This document shows, in pieces, positions 1 to 10,170 of a DNA stretch of 64,000 bases. The notes beneath the pieces were generated by a model that was given only the letters and a program-made list of their open reading frames with translations, was not told the DNA's origin and ran no database searches. A program made the position numbers and the translations under genes. The stretch's first letter is position 1, and every line of letters begins with the position of its first letter. This DNA is from Cephalotus follicularis (taxonomy: Eukaryota; Streptophyta; Magnoliopsida; Oxalidales; Cephalotaceae): the NCBI GenBank assembly GCA_001972305.1, contig BDDD01000910.1, positions 118,914 through 182,913 of the forward strand, written 5' to 3'.

Positions 1-335
1 TCCAATTCCCAAAAGTAGGCAACGTACGCCCAAGTTTGTCCGTTTCACTAATGCCCACAAAGTGAACCTATGACTTGGAACTAATTCGACATAAGGAATA
101 AGGTAGCCAATCTCACTGCCTCCATGCTTGGCATCCAATCTTATGTCAGGACATCACAAGCGTAGGTATGTCTATATAGACTACTTCGATTATATGATAA
201 AACACAAGTGATGTTGCCATATAAATTATAAACAAAATAGCACATGTCATATATCTGGAATAAAACTGTGTATATACATAGATAGGTTCTATACAAAAGC
301 TCACCCAATGGCTTATCGGATCACCCTATCTAACA
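1..335 (-). repeat. Copia LTR fragment, cut by window edge
   Basis: On the minus strand this segment begins TGTTAGATAG directly after a purine-rich GTGGGAGAT tract, as a copia 3' LTR follows its polypurine tract. It runs off the left edge of the window, so its length and partner LTR are unknown. The assignment rests on the polypurine tract and the adjoining pol tail, not on a second LTR copy. Confidence 0.5.
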
Positions 336-440
336 ATCTCCCACTTGACCCTCAAGCCATGAACTCCTATAGCATAGGCCCATTGTCCCACGATGATGCT
401 CCAATGCCTTGGTGCCCATTGCCTAGGTCAATGGATCTGC
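336..440 (-). pseudogene. Copia pol C-terminal remnant
   Basis: Read on the minus strand, this stretch gives an ADPLT motif, then an in-frame stop, then a decayed His-rich stretch and a MGL-like motif. These match the last residues of copia reverse transcriptase/RNase H (usually ADPLTK...H...MG) immediately before the polypurine tract and LTR. Only about 35 codons remain. The upstream pol is cut off near 440, where AT-rich DNA of unknown type begins. It cannot encode a working enzyme. Confidence 0.55.
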
Positions 441-958
441 TGTTATTTAGCATAAAAATATGTTATTTTTTATGATTTATTTATGATATTTTTATGGTTG
501 GAATAGACTACCGTGATTGTGTTTATTTAATTTTCAGGTATTATGTTATTATTGTGGAATAAGATAAAATGAAGCTAAAATGCTACTTTTCAAGTTAAAG
601 TGGTTTGAAGTTAAAGATCGGCTCAAGAGTACACCCACTTAAGCGAGAGAAGTCAAAATTTAAGGCTCATAAGATAGTGAATATTGGACTCATTTTGTTC
701 ATAAAATTATTTGGAGCACTTTTAGTTCTTGGACCGGTCCATTCTGAAGTTCCGATGAAGAAATATCATTATAAAACAAATGTTGAAACACGTGGAGCCC
801 ACTGTTTACATCATCATGATGTCATCACTATACAAGCCAGTAATTCATCCAATTGTGATAGAAAAAAAAACTATGTAATGCTTCAAAGCCAAAAAAAACG
901 TTCTATGCACTACAAACGCCAAATATTCCACGTGGCACTAGATCCTTTGCAGCATTAG
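441..958. other. Unassigned repeat-like DNA, host of A1 insertion
   Basis: I see no supported gene here. The 117-codon open frame at 605-958 has no recognisable domain and is cut by the A1 insertion. The sequence resumes after A1 at 12745, so 441-958 and 12750-13456 were once contiguous and probably belong to one older repeat. Confidence 0.4.
954..958. repeat. Left target-site duplication of A1
   Basis: ATTAG just before the TG of the 5' LTR. The same five bases follow the CA end of the 3' LTR at 12745-12749. Confidence 0.9.
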
Positions 959-1084
959 TGTAATACCCCGTTTCTATGCCTACGTGTTTATCGGTATATG
1001 TTGTGTTTATGTCTTCTGTTATATGCTATGTTATTTGGACTGTTTGATTTTATGTTTGAAATTCATTGTTTTTTGTATTGTAGG

Positions 1085-2000
1085 CGTTAAGCGTCGACTC
1101 CTTCAGTATAAGCGTCAGCGCTTTGGCATTAAGGTCTCATAGTTCTTTCAAGATGAAACACGTCGACGTCCATACTTTTGACATCGACGCCTTAGGATTT
1201 AAAGGTTTAACCATCGACGCTTTCAGTATACCGTCGACGCTTATGTCTGGTTTCCATTTTTGTTTGGACGGTGGCTCATATTTTGGAAAGAGGATTTCTG
1301 CCATAAACTGATGATTGTTTTTCCTTCTTTGATTAACACGTTTTCTGCCCTTAAGGATTGTGTTAATTCGTCAGATTTCATCCTTTGGAATACATGTTTT
1401 CATCATTAAATCACACATTTTCACCTTATTTTAAAACCCCATCTGCATTGTTTCTCAAACAACCAAACCTACTATTTTCTGCATTGTTCATCATCGTTTT
1501 GGCTTCAACTGAAGGTACTTTCTAAACAAAAGTTACAGTTTTTATTATGTAGTTTTACTATCAATCATTAGTTTAAACTAAAACAAGTTAGGAATTATCT
1601 TTGATCATGATTTTAGAACCTGGTTTTGAAAGAAAATTACTGATATTATTTTCCAATCTGTTTATCCATGTACTTATATGTTTAATTTGTTATACTGATA
1701 TTTAAAGCAAGGAAACCATGTTATACAACCTGTACATGCTACTATTCCATGATTTATGCAAAGAAAATTGGATTATAGTCATTATCCCAGCTGTTTTCTG
1801 CAATTGTTTTTCATGTTTTCGACGTAAAGCGTCGATCGTAAGCGTCGACGCCTGTGTGTGTAAAGCCTGTTTTTAAATGCCATGCATGTGTCTAAGCGTT
1901 GACTGTTTTAGTTAATCCGTCGATGCTTATGACTTAAACGTCGATTCTTTGATTTGAGCGTCGACGCTTATGTCGTGAATTGCCCTATTGTTCTTCGACG
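1085..2000. repeat. GCGTCGACGC palindrome cluster in LTR-A
   Basis: Exact copies of the 10-bp palindrome GCGTCGACGC lie at 1842-1851 and 1958-1967. Many near-copies (for example CGTCGACTCC and CGTCGACGTC) are scattered at 1085-1245 and 1825-2000. The same array, diverged, occurs at the matching place in the 3' LTR (about 10297-10450 and 11030-11270). Confidence 0.85.
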
Positions 2001-2104
2001 CTTTGTTCAGTATTTTTTGCAATAACCAGAAAATTTTGCAATTTTTTTAAGGTTATTATGGAAATATGGTTGCTATTATTTTGTTAGTTGACAAATATTT
2101 TAAG

Positions 2105-2222
2105 GGACCAGTACTATGACCCTAGCGTTCGGGGGGGTTCGGGGTTTCTGCTCCCCGGTGAGCGGACGGGGGGTCCCACTACCCGGACAGCGGGCAGGGG
2201 CTCGTGGGCAGTGCCCCCAGAA
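2105..2222 (+). repeat. G-rich hairpin-prone block in LTR B1
   Basis: Runs of four to seven G alternate with complementary C-rich bits (CTCCCCGGTGAGCGGACGGGG). It is closely similar to 61190-61305 in B4 and to the reverse complement of 22808-22912 in B2. Surrounding DNA is AT-rich, so the block stands out sharply. Confidence 0.8.
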
Positions 2223-2440
2223 GAAAATTGAAATTTACTATTTGTTGGGCCGACGCTTACCTCGTTCTTGTCGTTTTTTGCGTTAATAATATTGATTAAA
2301 CACCACGTGTCACGCAATGGACGGCTGAGAAGAAGACGACAAATTTGAGGCGGCTGTCATTTTGTGCTGATTACACGCCACGTGTCCACAACGGACGGCT
2401 AAGAAGAAGACAAAAAATTTGAGGTGGCGTTTTTTTACCC

Positions 2441-2449
2441 TATATATAT
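2441..2449 (+). promoter_or_regulatory. TATA-like box of LTR B1
   Basis: TATATATAT follows TTTTTACCC and precedes a long GA-rich leader, a normal layout for an LTR core promoter. Function is inferred from position only. Confidence 0.45.
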
Positions 2450-4249
2450 GGTAAAAGTTGAGAGAGAGACGGATCAGTGAAAATTGTGAGAGAGTGAAGG
2501 CAGTAGAAATTGAGAGAAAATGAGAGAGAGAGATCAGTAGAAAAAGGAGAGAGAAATTATTGAGTCTGAGAGAGAGTTTTAAAGAGAGAATGAGAGTTTA
2601 CTGGTAGAGAAGGAGAGTTCTGCTAAGGATAGTGTAAAGAAGGAGAAAAGAGATTAAAGCAATGTAAATATTTTTACCCACTTTTTCAAAATATTTTATG
2701 TTGATATTTTACGCTAGTAAGGACAATTTTATATTTTTATGCCAAAGTATGTTCTAATATTTTTGTAAATAATGCAGTAAGTTATTCTAAGCTTTCTCGA
2801 TATTTAAATGATTTACTGTTTTAATATATCCTTTATAATTATTATGTTCCTGTATTTTAAATTTCTGTCAAATTTCGTGGTAAAATTCTATACTTAAATT
2901 TCTGTCAATTTCTTAATTCTATGTTGAATTGCTGTCAATTCCTTAACGAAATTCTATATTACTGTTTTAAAGAATTTCCGTTGTTAACATCAATTCTATA
3001 AAATGTTGTACAAAGTTATTTATGAATGCTTTGAACTGATCACTCAAAGTATTGTAAAATTTTTACGAATTGAGAAAATGTAATAAACTGAGATGAACAA
3101 CTACTGGATTGCGATCCAGGGAGGATTAATATAGTAAAAGATTAATATTATGGGTGGAGATTGCTCACGGACATGCATGTGATATAAGGTTATTCATCGG
3201 GGAGTGCACCGTGTCCCGGTGAATGGTTCCACAGGGTTATTCACGTTTATAAAACCCCTCAGTTATTTATGAAAAGTTCTGATTCATGAGATATGGTCAG
3301 AAAAGAAATGAATGAATGTGAAATGTACTGGTTCTATAAAAACACCATAAAATGAATTTCAATAATGTTTATTACGATAATTCTTACTGAGCTATTTTGG
3401 TGCTCACTCCTTTCCATGTTGTTTTTTTTTTTTACTAAAATTTTCCAGGAAGCGGTTGAAAGTGGATTTCGAGCTTTAGCAAAAGTTCGTAAAGAGGAGT
3501 TTTAAGAAGCAATTATATAAACTACTTTATTATGTAATGAGTTTAAATATTTTCCGCTGTGTAATGCCTTATGATAGATCCTGTGTAGATGTAAGAAGTT
3601 GACTATGATTGTTATGATTTATGATGATAATATTTTAAAAGTTTAGTATGACAAGTTGCAATCTATTTATGGGAGAAATTGAATGAATATTAGCAGTTAG
3701 TAAAATTGTTAAAGGATTAAATATTTCACCCCACTTAATGCACCGATTCCTCGAGGCTCGCTTTGAGCATAAAGTGAACTCAGATTGGGGCGTTACATTT
3801 TTGGCCTTTGCTGTGTTGAAACCGTCGATGCCTTATGATAAGCGCCGACGCTTTTGACATGCACATCGATGCTTTTGTCCAACACGTCAATGCTTTGTTC
3901 TAGCAGTTTGATAATTTCATCTTATACGTTGTGGTAATGTTTGGATTAATCTGATTAGGGTATTGTAACATCTGTGGTGGAGCTTAGAGTGTTACAAGTG
4001 TGCTTTTGTTTCATATTCGGAATTTGTTTAGTTTCCGAATGGCTAAGGTACGGATATTTCTCGTTCTTGGCTATTCTCTGATTTTATTGAAATGGATTCA
4101 ATATTGTTTTTGGTACGGACTCTTCGTTATTTGATACTCCTTTTGGTTTATGATTATGTATGGATTATTTGTTATCGGATATTTATTTCGGTTGTATAAA
4201 GTCTGTTTTATTACTTTATGAATAAAGTGAAATATTACAGATATTATAA

Positions 4250-4415
4250 CGTGAGCATAACTTTCACTATCGAAAGTATGTTAATTAAATGGGTATGACT
4301 TTTACCTTCGAAAGTATGCTGATTTTGATTAAATGAACATGACTTTCACCTTCGAAAGTATGATGATTTTGATTAAATGGACATGACTTTCACTTTCGGA
4401 AGTATGTTAATTTTC
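4250..4415 (+). repeat. Tandem repeat with TTCGAAAG core in LTR-A
   Basis: About four copies of a roughly 43-bp unit, each containing CATGACTTTCACCTTCGAAAG or a close variant, separated by TGATTTTGATTAAATG-like spacer. The 3' LTR holds the matching array at about 11625-11785, and reversed copies occur near 27530-27580. Confidence 0.8.
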
Positions 4416-5371
4416 GGATATGGATATGGTTATGATTTTTGATATGTTCAGAAATTGTTTGGAAAATATGTTTATGTTTTAAATTGTTTTTAGAATAAAA
4501 CAATATTTTGGCATGATGACATACAGAGTTTATACTTACCTATGAGATCTCATAGGCATGTTCTTTGGCACGAGGGACATGACACCTGCCATGGCGGTGT
4601 GATTGGTCTACGACGTCTCTTTTTATATATATCCTAAGGGTAGGATATGGATCCATTTGAGGTGTATGAGTCGACTCTAGTTATTATCGGATTCAGATTC
4701 TGGGAATTGATTGTGTAGTGCCGTACACGTCGTTATGTTTGGCATGTGGGCCTCGCGAACCCCTTGCATATTATATATGTACATCGGATCTCTGTATGGA
4801 ATTATGAAATCGGATTAAGTTATGAATTATGAATTATGAATTTATGTTATTCGGAAAATTATGATACTATGCTATTCAGAAAGTTATGAAGATTTTATAA
4901 CTGTTTTATTTAAATATTTTGCTTTACATTATAAAAAATATTTAACTATGCTATTTTCTGATTTTAAAGTTCATGTATTTGTCTACCTTTTAAATTTCTG
5001 TTTACTGTTTTACATTCCTTATCCGTACTGAGGTTTTCTCAGTCGCATTTTTGTTTCCATGTGGCATGTTATCAGGAGCATCGGGGAAATGTGTGATGAG
5101 AGATGTCCACATATATTTGAGGATAGTCTAGGAGATTGGTCTGTTTGTGTTTTCAGTAGTGTTATGGTTGTGTTTTGGGCCAGTCTTTTGAACAATATTA
5201 TGCTTTTCGGATTATGGTTTTGGCTTATGATTTCCATATTATGTTCTAGATTATGTTTCAGACCACTACGTTTTATTTGAATAAAGTTAAGTTTTATGTT
5301 CTATTATGTTTTTGTTTAGTTCTGATATTCGTCCCTGTAAGCACTCCCACCGTCGAAGGTGTTACAGATTA

Positions 5372-5382
5372 TGGTATCAGAG
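5372..5382 (+). promoter_or_regulatory. A1 primer binding site (initiator Met-tRNA)
   Basis: TGGTATCAGAG lies five bases after the LTR end and is complementary to the 3' end of plant initiator methionine tRNA, the usual primer of these elements. Confidence 0.85.
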
Positions 5383-5540
5383 AATAGGTTTTTCTTTCCT
5401 TAGAAGACCTATTTAGGCTTGACCTGTGAGATGGGTAGAAATCGGGTTAGGGCTATTTTCTTTATAGTCATTTCGATATATATTTGGTTTCAGCCTTTTG
5501 TTTTCCTTCGTTATTTCATGTTCTGATTTATGTTTCGTAG

Positions 5541-6715
5541 ATGGTACGAACAAGGAATACCCCTCAGAGAAACGAACTAGCTGTGGCTCAGGAAGAGGTG
5601 TGAAATGAGCCTACGGTTGATGAAAGGGTGCGACAGGTGTAGCGCCAGAAGTGAACCGAGTAATACAGAAGCAAAATCCGGGACAAGGTCATCGTGAGAA
5701 AGTAGCTGAGGAGAATGTACCAGTTGATGCTCATGCGGATAGTGGAGCTAGGGACCAACCTGACACTCTTGTTTATGTCTGGCTTGAGAGGTTCCAAAAG
5801 CAGAGACCACAGTCCTTTAGTTCAGCACTGACACTAGTAGAGGATGAACACTAGATTGCTCACATTGAAAAGATATTTGATGTGATGGGGTGTGATGATG
5901 AACAGAAGGTGAAGTTGGCTGCATATAGACTGGAAGGAGATGCCTAACGGTGGTGGAAAACGTTGAGGTTAGCTAAGGGAGGAGCATTTGTTGATGCTTT
6001 ATCATGGTCTTGATTCTGTGAAGTTGTTTGTCAGTAGTATTTTCCCACTGCTGATAAGGAGGCTTATGCAAGGGAATGTGTGAATACAAGGCAGAAAGAT
6101 GGAGAATCGGTCACTGAGTTCTTAGCCCGGTTCACCAGATTGGCAGGTTTTGCTGGATCAGCAGTGGGGTCAGCAGAGGAACAGGCTGAGAAGTTTAAAT
6201 GGAAGCTACACTATCAGCTCAAGGGTAAGCAGATAAATTCAAGGTTTGCTGATGTATTGGAGGTTGTGAATGCCGCCAAGAATATAGAAATGGAGAGGCT
6301 AGATTTCCAGGCTGCTCAGTAAGAAGGAGAAAGGAAGAGGAACAGGGGAGATTCTCGGGTTCAAAATTCTGAACAACAGGGTAAGGGCCGTGGTGGTAAG
6401 CAGTAAAAGAAGAATAATAATCAGAACCGAGGTGGAGGACAACAACGGCAGCCCGGTAATGATCAGAGGCTAATTCAGGGAGCTGCAGGCGGGGGTAACC
6501 CCAATGTTCAAATTGCACAATGTGACACTTATGGGAAGATGCATCTAGTGGGTACATGTTATAAGGCAACCGGGGCATGCTTTGTTTGTGGATATTTGGG
6601 TCATTGCTTTAAAGACTGTTTGGATGCTCGTGCAAATGGGGGGAGAGGTAATGGTGGAGATGCGGGACAACACAATGTGGGAGGCCGAGTCTTCGCTTTG
6701 ACGACACATTAGGCA
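5541..6715 (+). pseudogene. gag: A1 gag remnant
   Basis: The reading starts with MVRTRNTPQR, as in the two minus-strand gag copies in this window. A retrotransposon gag domain follows, with the WF/RF...LAGFAGSA region near 6130-6170, and then a basic, Gln/Asn-rich stretch. A zinc knuckle C-X2-C-X4-H-X4-C is intact at 6578-6619. Gag packages element RNA into virus-like particles. Several in-frame stops break it (for example near 5607, 5947 and 6320), and the frame is uneven. Compared with the copies at 20543 and 26394, most stops look like C-to-T changes of glutamine codons. It is non-functional. Confidence 0.85.
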
Positions 6716-7143
6716 GCGGATGCTCCAGGTATAGTTTCGGGTTATCTTTCTGTTAGTAATCGTGTGGCTTATGCATTGTATGATACTGGATCTACTCACT
6801 CTGTAGTAGCGAGGTCTTTTGTTCGGTATCTTGGGGTGCCATCTCAATCTCTGGATCCAGTTCTGGTTCTTTCGACCCCTATGGGGACATCTGTTGTGAT
6901 ATCTGAGTATTTTAATTGTTGCCCTATTTTTTCGATGATAAAGTTCGTGAGGCGGATCTTCTCCCGATTGATATGAATGATTTTGACATGATTCTTGGCA
7001 TGGATTGGTTAGATTACCATCGTGCTTCGATTGATTGTCACACTCGGATGATTCTGTTTCGAGATGTGGATCGACCTGATTTTATTTATCAGGGTTCACG
7101 GCCGAGGAAGGATGTCAAGATTATTTCTGAATTGAAGGCTTAG
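6716..7143 (+). pseudogene. A1 aspartic protease remnant
   Basis: The catalytic D-T-G-S-T motif is intact, with Asp at 6782, followed by the usual ARSF...LGVPSQSL region and, near 6990, the ILGMDWL motif that ends this protease fold. The enzyme would cleave the Gag-Pol precursor. A frameshift near 6950 and stops at both borders (about 6711 and 7141) separate it from gag and reverse transcriptase, so it is not expressed as part of a polyprotein. Confidence 0.8.
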
Positions 7144-7146
7144 AAA

Positions 7147-8601
7147 TTGGTGGCTAAGGGTGCTGAAGGGTTCTTAACTGCAGTGAAGGATGTCTCTATG
7201 GATGAGCCTCGCCTTGAGGACTATCCTGTTGTTAGAGAGTTCCGAGATGTGTTTTCGGAGGAGTTACCGCGATTGCCACCGCAACGGAAAGTGGAGTTTA
7301 CCATCGAGCTCATTCCTAGGGCGGGACCTATATCTAAAGCACCATATAGGATGGCACCGCTTGAGTTGCAAGAGCTGAAGGAGCAGTTGCAAGAGTTGTT
7401 GGATCAGGGTTTCATCCGGCCAAGTGTTTCTCCGTGAGGTGCTCCGATACTGTTTGTAAAGAAGAAGGATGGTTCTATGAGGCTGTGCATAGACTACATA
7501 GAGCTTAATCGGATTACTATCAGGAACAACTACCCTTTGCCTAGGATTGATGACCTATTTGATCAACTCCAAGGTGCACAATATTTTTCTAAGATAGATT
7601 TGAGGTATGGATATCATCAGCTACGGCTAAAGGATGAAGACGTACCCAAGATTGCTTTCCACACACGGTATGGGCATTAGGAGTTTTTAGTGATGCCATT
7701 CGGACTTACCAATGCGCCAGTAGTCTTCATGGATCTGATGAATCAGGTGTTTCATGAGTTATTGGATCGCTTTGTAATTGTATTTATTGATGATATCCTT
7801 GTGTACTCAAAGTCAAGAGAGAAACATGAAGAACAGCTTAGTATAGTGCTGGGGATTTTGAGGGAGAATCAGCTATATGCGAAGTTTTCGAAGTGTGAGT
7901 TCTTGTTGGAGCAGGTGGCATTCTTGGGCCATGTGGTTACGGCAGAAGGTATCAGTGTGGATCCTGCAAAGGTTGAGGCTATTACCAAATGGCCGAGACC
8001 TACGATAGTGACAGAGGTAAGAAGTTTTTTGGGTTTGACTGGTTTCTATACGCGGTTTGTGGAAGGCTTTTCCGCCATAGCCTTACCATTAACGCAGCTT
8101 ATGAGGAAGGGAGCCAAATTTGTGTGGAATGAAGAACGAGAGGCATGCTTCGAGAAGTTGAAGAATGGTCTTGTGTCTGTGCCAATTCTTCATTTTTTGT
8201 CTGGGTTAGGTGGATACCAGATATACAGTGATGCTTCTAAGAAGGGTTTGGGATGTGTATTGATGTAGCACGGTCATGTTATAGCTTACGCTTTGAGACA
8301 GCTTAAGCCTTATGAGATAAATTACCCTACACATGACCTAGAGTTGGCAGTTGTGGTTTTTGCATTGAAGATCTTCAGGCATTATTTGTACGGAGAAACT
8401 TGTGACATTTTCACCGATCACAAGAGTGTCAAGTACATTTTCACTCATAAGGAGTTGAATATGCGGCAGAGGCGGTGGTTGGAGATTCTTAAAGACTATG
8501 ATGTTAATATTCAGTACCACCCTGGTAAGGCAAATGTGGTGGCTGATGCTCTTAGTAGGAAGAGTTCTGGGAGTGCTGCGGCTTTTCTTACACAGCCGTA
8601 G
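7147..8601 (+). pseudogene. A1 reverse transcriptase and RNase H remnant
   Basis: In order: the PYRMAPLEL entry motif near 7340, RLCIDY near 7480, the palm motif [11 protein letters not shown] near 7530, MPFGLTNAP near 7695, and the catalytic F-I-D-D motif at 7783-7794. The gypsy RNase H domain follows, with [13 protein letters not shown] near 8225 and the DALSRK end near 8548. The enzyme copies element RNA into DNA. Stops at about 7435, 7678, 8266 and 8599 interrupt an otherwise well-kept sequence. Catalytic residues remain, but no full-length product is possible. Confidence 0.92.
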
Positions 8602-10117
8602 TTGATATCAGATATGGAGCGTTTGGATTTGAACTTCTTTGTTTGGGGTTCTGGAGGTTTTGTTGCTGGTATGAATATTGAACCTACACTTATATCTCGA
8701 ATTAAGGCGGCTCAGAATGATAATGGTGAATTATGGGCCTTAATCCAAAATGTTGATGAGGGTAAACAGTTGGAGTTTCGAGTGGATGATCAAGGAGCTA
8801 TATGGGTTGGTAGACGGTTATGTGTGCCGGCTGATCCTGAAGTCCGAGAGGCCGTTTTGTCTGAGGCACATAGCTCTCGGTTCTCTATACATCCTGGTTC
8901 TACAAAAATGTATAGAGACTTGAAGAGAAATTTCTGGTGGAATGGAATGAAGAGGGATGTAGCTAAGTTTTTTGGGAGGTGTTTGGTCTGTCAGCAGGTC
9001 AAGATCGAACATCAGCGAGCTAGTGGGTTATTACACCCCTTGGAGATTCTAGTGTGGAAATGATAGAGCATAGCTATGGATTTTGTTACTGTCTTGTCGA
9101 GGACCTTCAAAAGAAATGATGTCATTTGGGTAGCGGTGGATCGATTGACCAAATCGGCAAACTTTTTGGCTATTCGAGAGGATTTCTCTACGGACCGATT
9201 GGCAGAGATCTTCCAGCAGGAGATAGTGAAACTTAATGGGACACCTATATCCATTGTATCAGAGAGGGATCCCCGTTTCACTTCTAGATTTTTGAAATGA
9301 TTCCAGAAGACGTGGGGCACACGGCTCAATTACAGTATAACTTTCCACCCACAAAAGGATGGGTAGTCTGAGAGGACCATCCAGACTTTAGAGGACATGC
9401 TGAGGTCTTGTGCTTTAGAGTGGACTAGAAACTGGGATGAGTTTTTGAGCTTGCTGGAGTTTGCATATAATAATAGTTGGCATGCTAGTATTCGGATGGC
9501 TCCGTTTGAAGCGTTGTATGGTAGGAAGTGTTGAGCTTCGACATGTTGGGATGAGGTAGGAGAGAGGGTTATTGAAGGACCCGAGCTTGTCCAGATCACT
9601 AATGATAAAGTGATTATAGCTAGGGAAAGATTCAAGGCAACTCAATCTCGACAGAAGAGTTGTGCAGATAAACATCGGAGGGACTTGGAGTTTAAAGCAG
9701 GTGAACATGTGTTTTTGAAGGTTTCACCTTGGAAAGGGACTCCGTCGTTCTGGGATGAAAGGGAAGTTGAGTCCTCGATTTATAGGACCCTTTGAAGTTC
9801 TGGAAAAGGTTGAAGCAGTAGCTTATCGGTTAGCTTTGCCTCCACAGTTATCTCATGTCCATAATGTATTCCATGTGTCTATGTTGAGGGGTTATCGGTA
9901 CCATCCCCTTCGCGTAGTTCACTATCCTTTGGACAAAATTTGGGAGGATTTGTCTTGTGAGGAGGAGGCTAAGGCTATTCTGGATCGACAAGAACGGGTT
10001 ACTCGTAGCAAGACTATTCCGTTTGTCAAGGTCTCGTGGAAGAACCATTCGGAGTGAGAAGCTACGTGGGAATTGGAGGAGCATATTCGGGAAGAATATC
10101 GTCGTTTGTTTAAATAA
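8602..10117 (+). pseudogene. A1 integrase with chromodomain-like tail, remnant
   Basis: The N-terminal H-H-C-C zinc domain lies near 8868-9000 (HPGSTKMYRDL, then CLVCQQ). The catalytic core follows with Asp near 9080 and near 9269 and Glu near 9372. Next come the GPF/Y module near 9783 and a chromodomain-like tail near 9960-10115 ([20 protein letters not shown]). Integrase inserts element DNA, and the chromodomain is thought to guide it to chromatin. Stops at about 9061, 9298, 9367 and 9532 and a frame change near 9760 break it. The final stop is TAA at 10115-10117. Confidence 0.9.
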
Positions 10118-10157
10118 GGTATGTGTAAGGTTCTGATTTCGGGACGAAATCGTTTTT

Positions 10158-10170
10158 AAGGGGGGGTGGA
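10158..10170 (+). promoter_or_regulatory. A1 polypurine tract
   Basis: AAGGGGGGGTGGA directly before the 3' LTR, the expected primer for plus-strand DNA synthesis. Confidence 0.85.

Larger units (their letters stand above)
2018..3797 (+). mobile_element. B1: solo LTR of gypsy family B
   Basis: Starts TGCAATAACC and ends GGGGCGTTACA, flanked by TTTTT at 2013-2017 and 3798-3802. The A1 3' LTR shows the empty site with a single TTTTT. The 1780-bp insert contains no gag or pol, so the internal region was lost by LTR-LTR recombination. It has a TATA-like run at 2441-2449, GA-rich leader sequence and the G-rich block. Its 3' end resembles LTRs B2, B3 and B4. Confidence 0.92.
959..5366 (+). repeat. 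A1 5' LTR, interrupted by solo LTR B1
   Basis: Begins TGTAATACCCC and ends GGTGTTACA, directly before the primer site. Removing 2018-3802 (B1 plus one target copy) leaves about 2.62 kb that aligns end to end with the 3' LTR at 10171-12744. It carries GTCGAC palindrome clusters (about 1085-1245, 1825-2000 and 3820-3890) and a tandem repeat at about 4250-4415. Confidence 0.92.

Noticed and set aside
605..958. 117-codon open frame at the left of A1
   Set aside because: No domain, ends at the A1 insertion point, and lies in repeat-like DNA.
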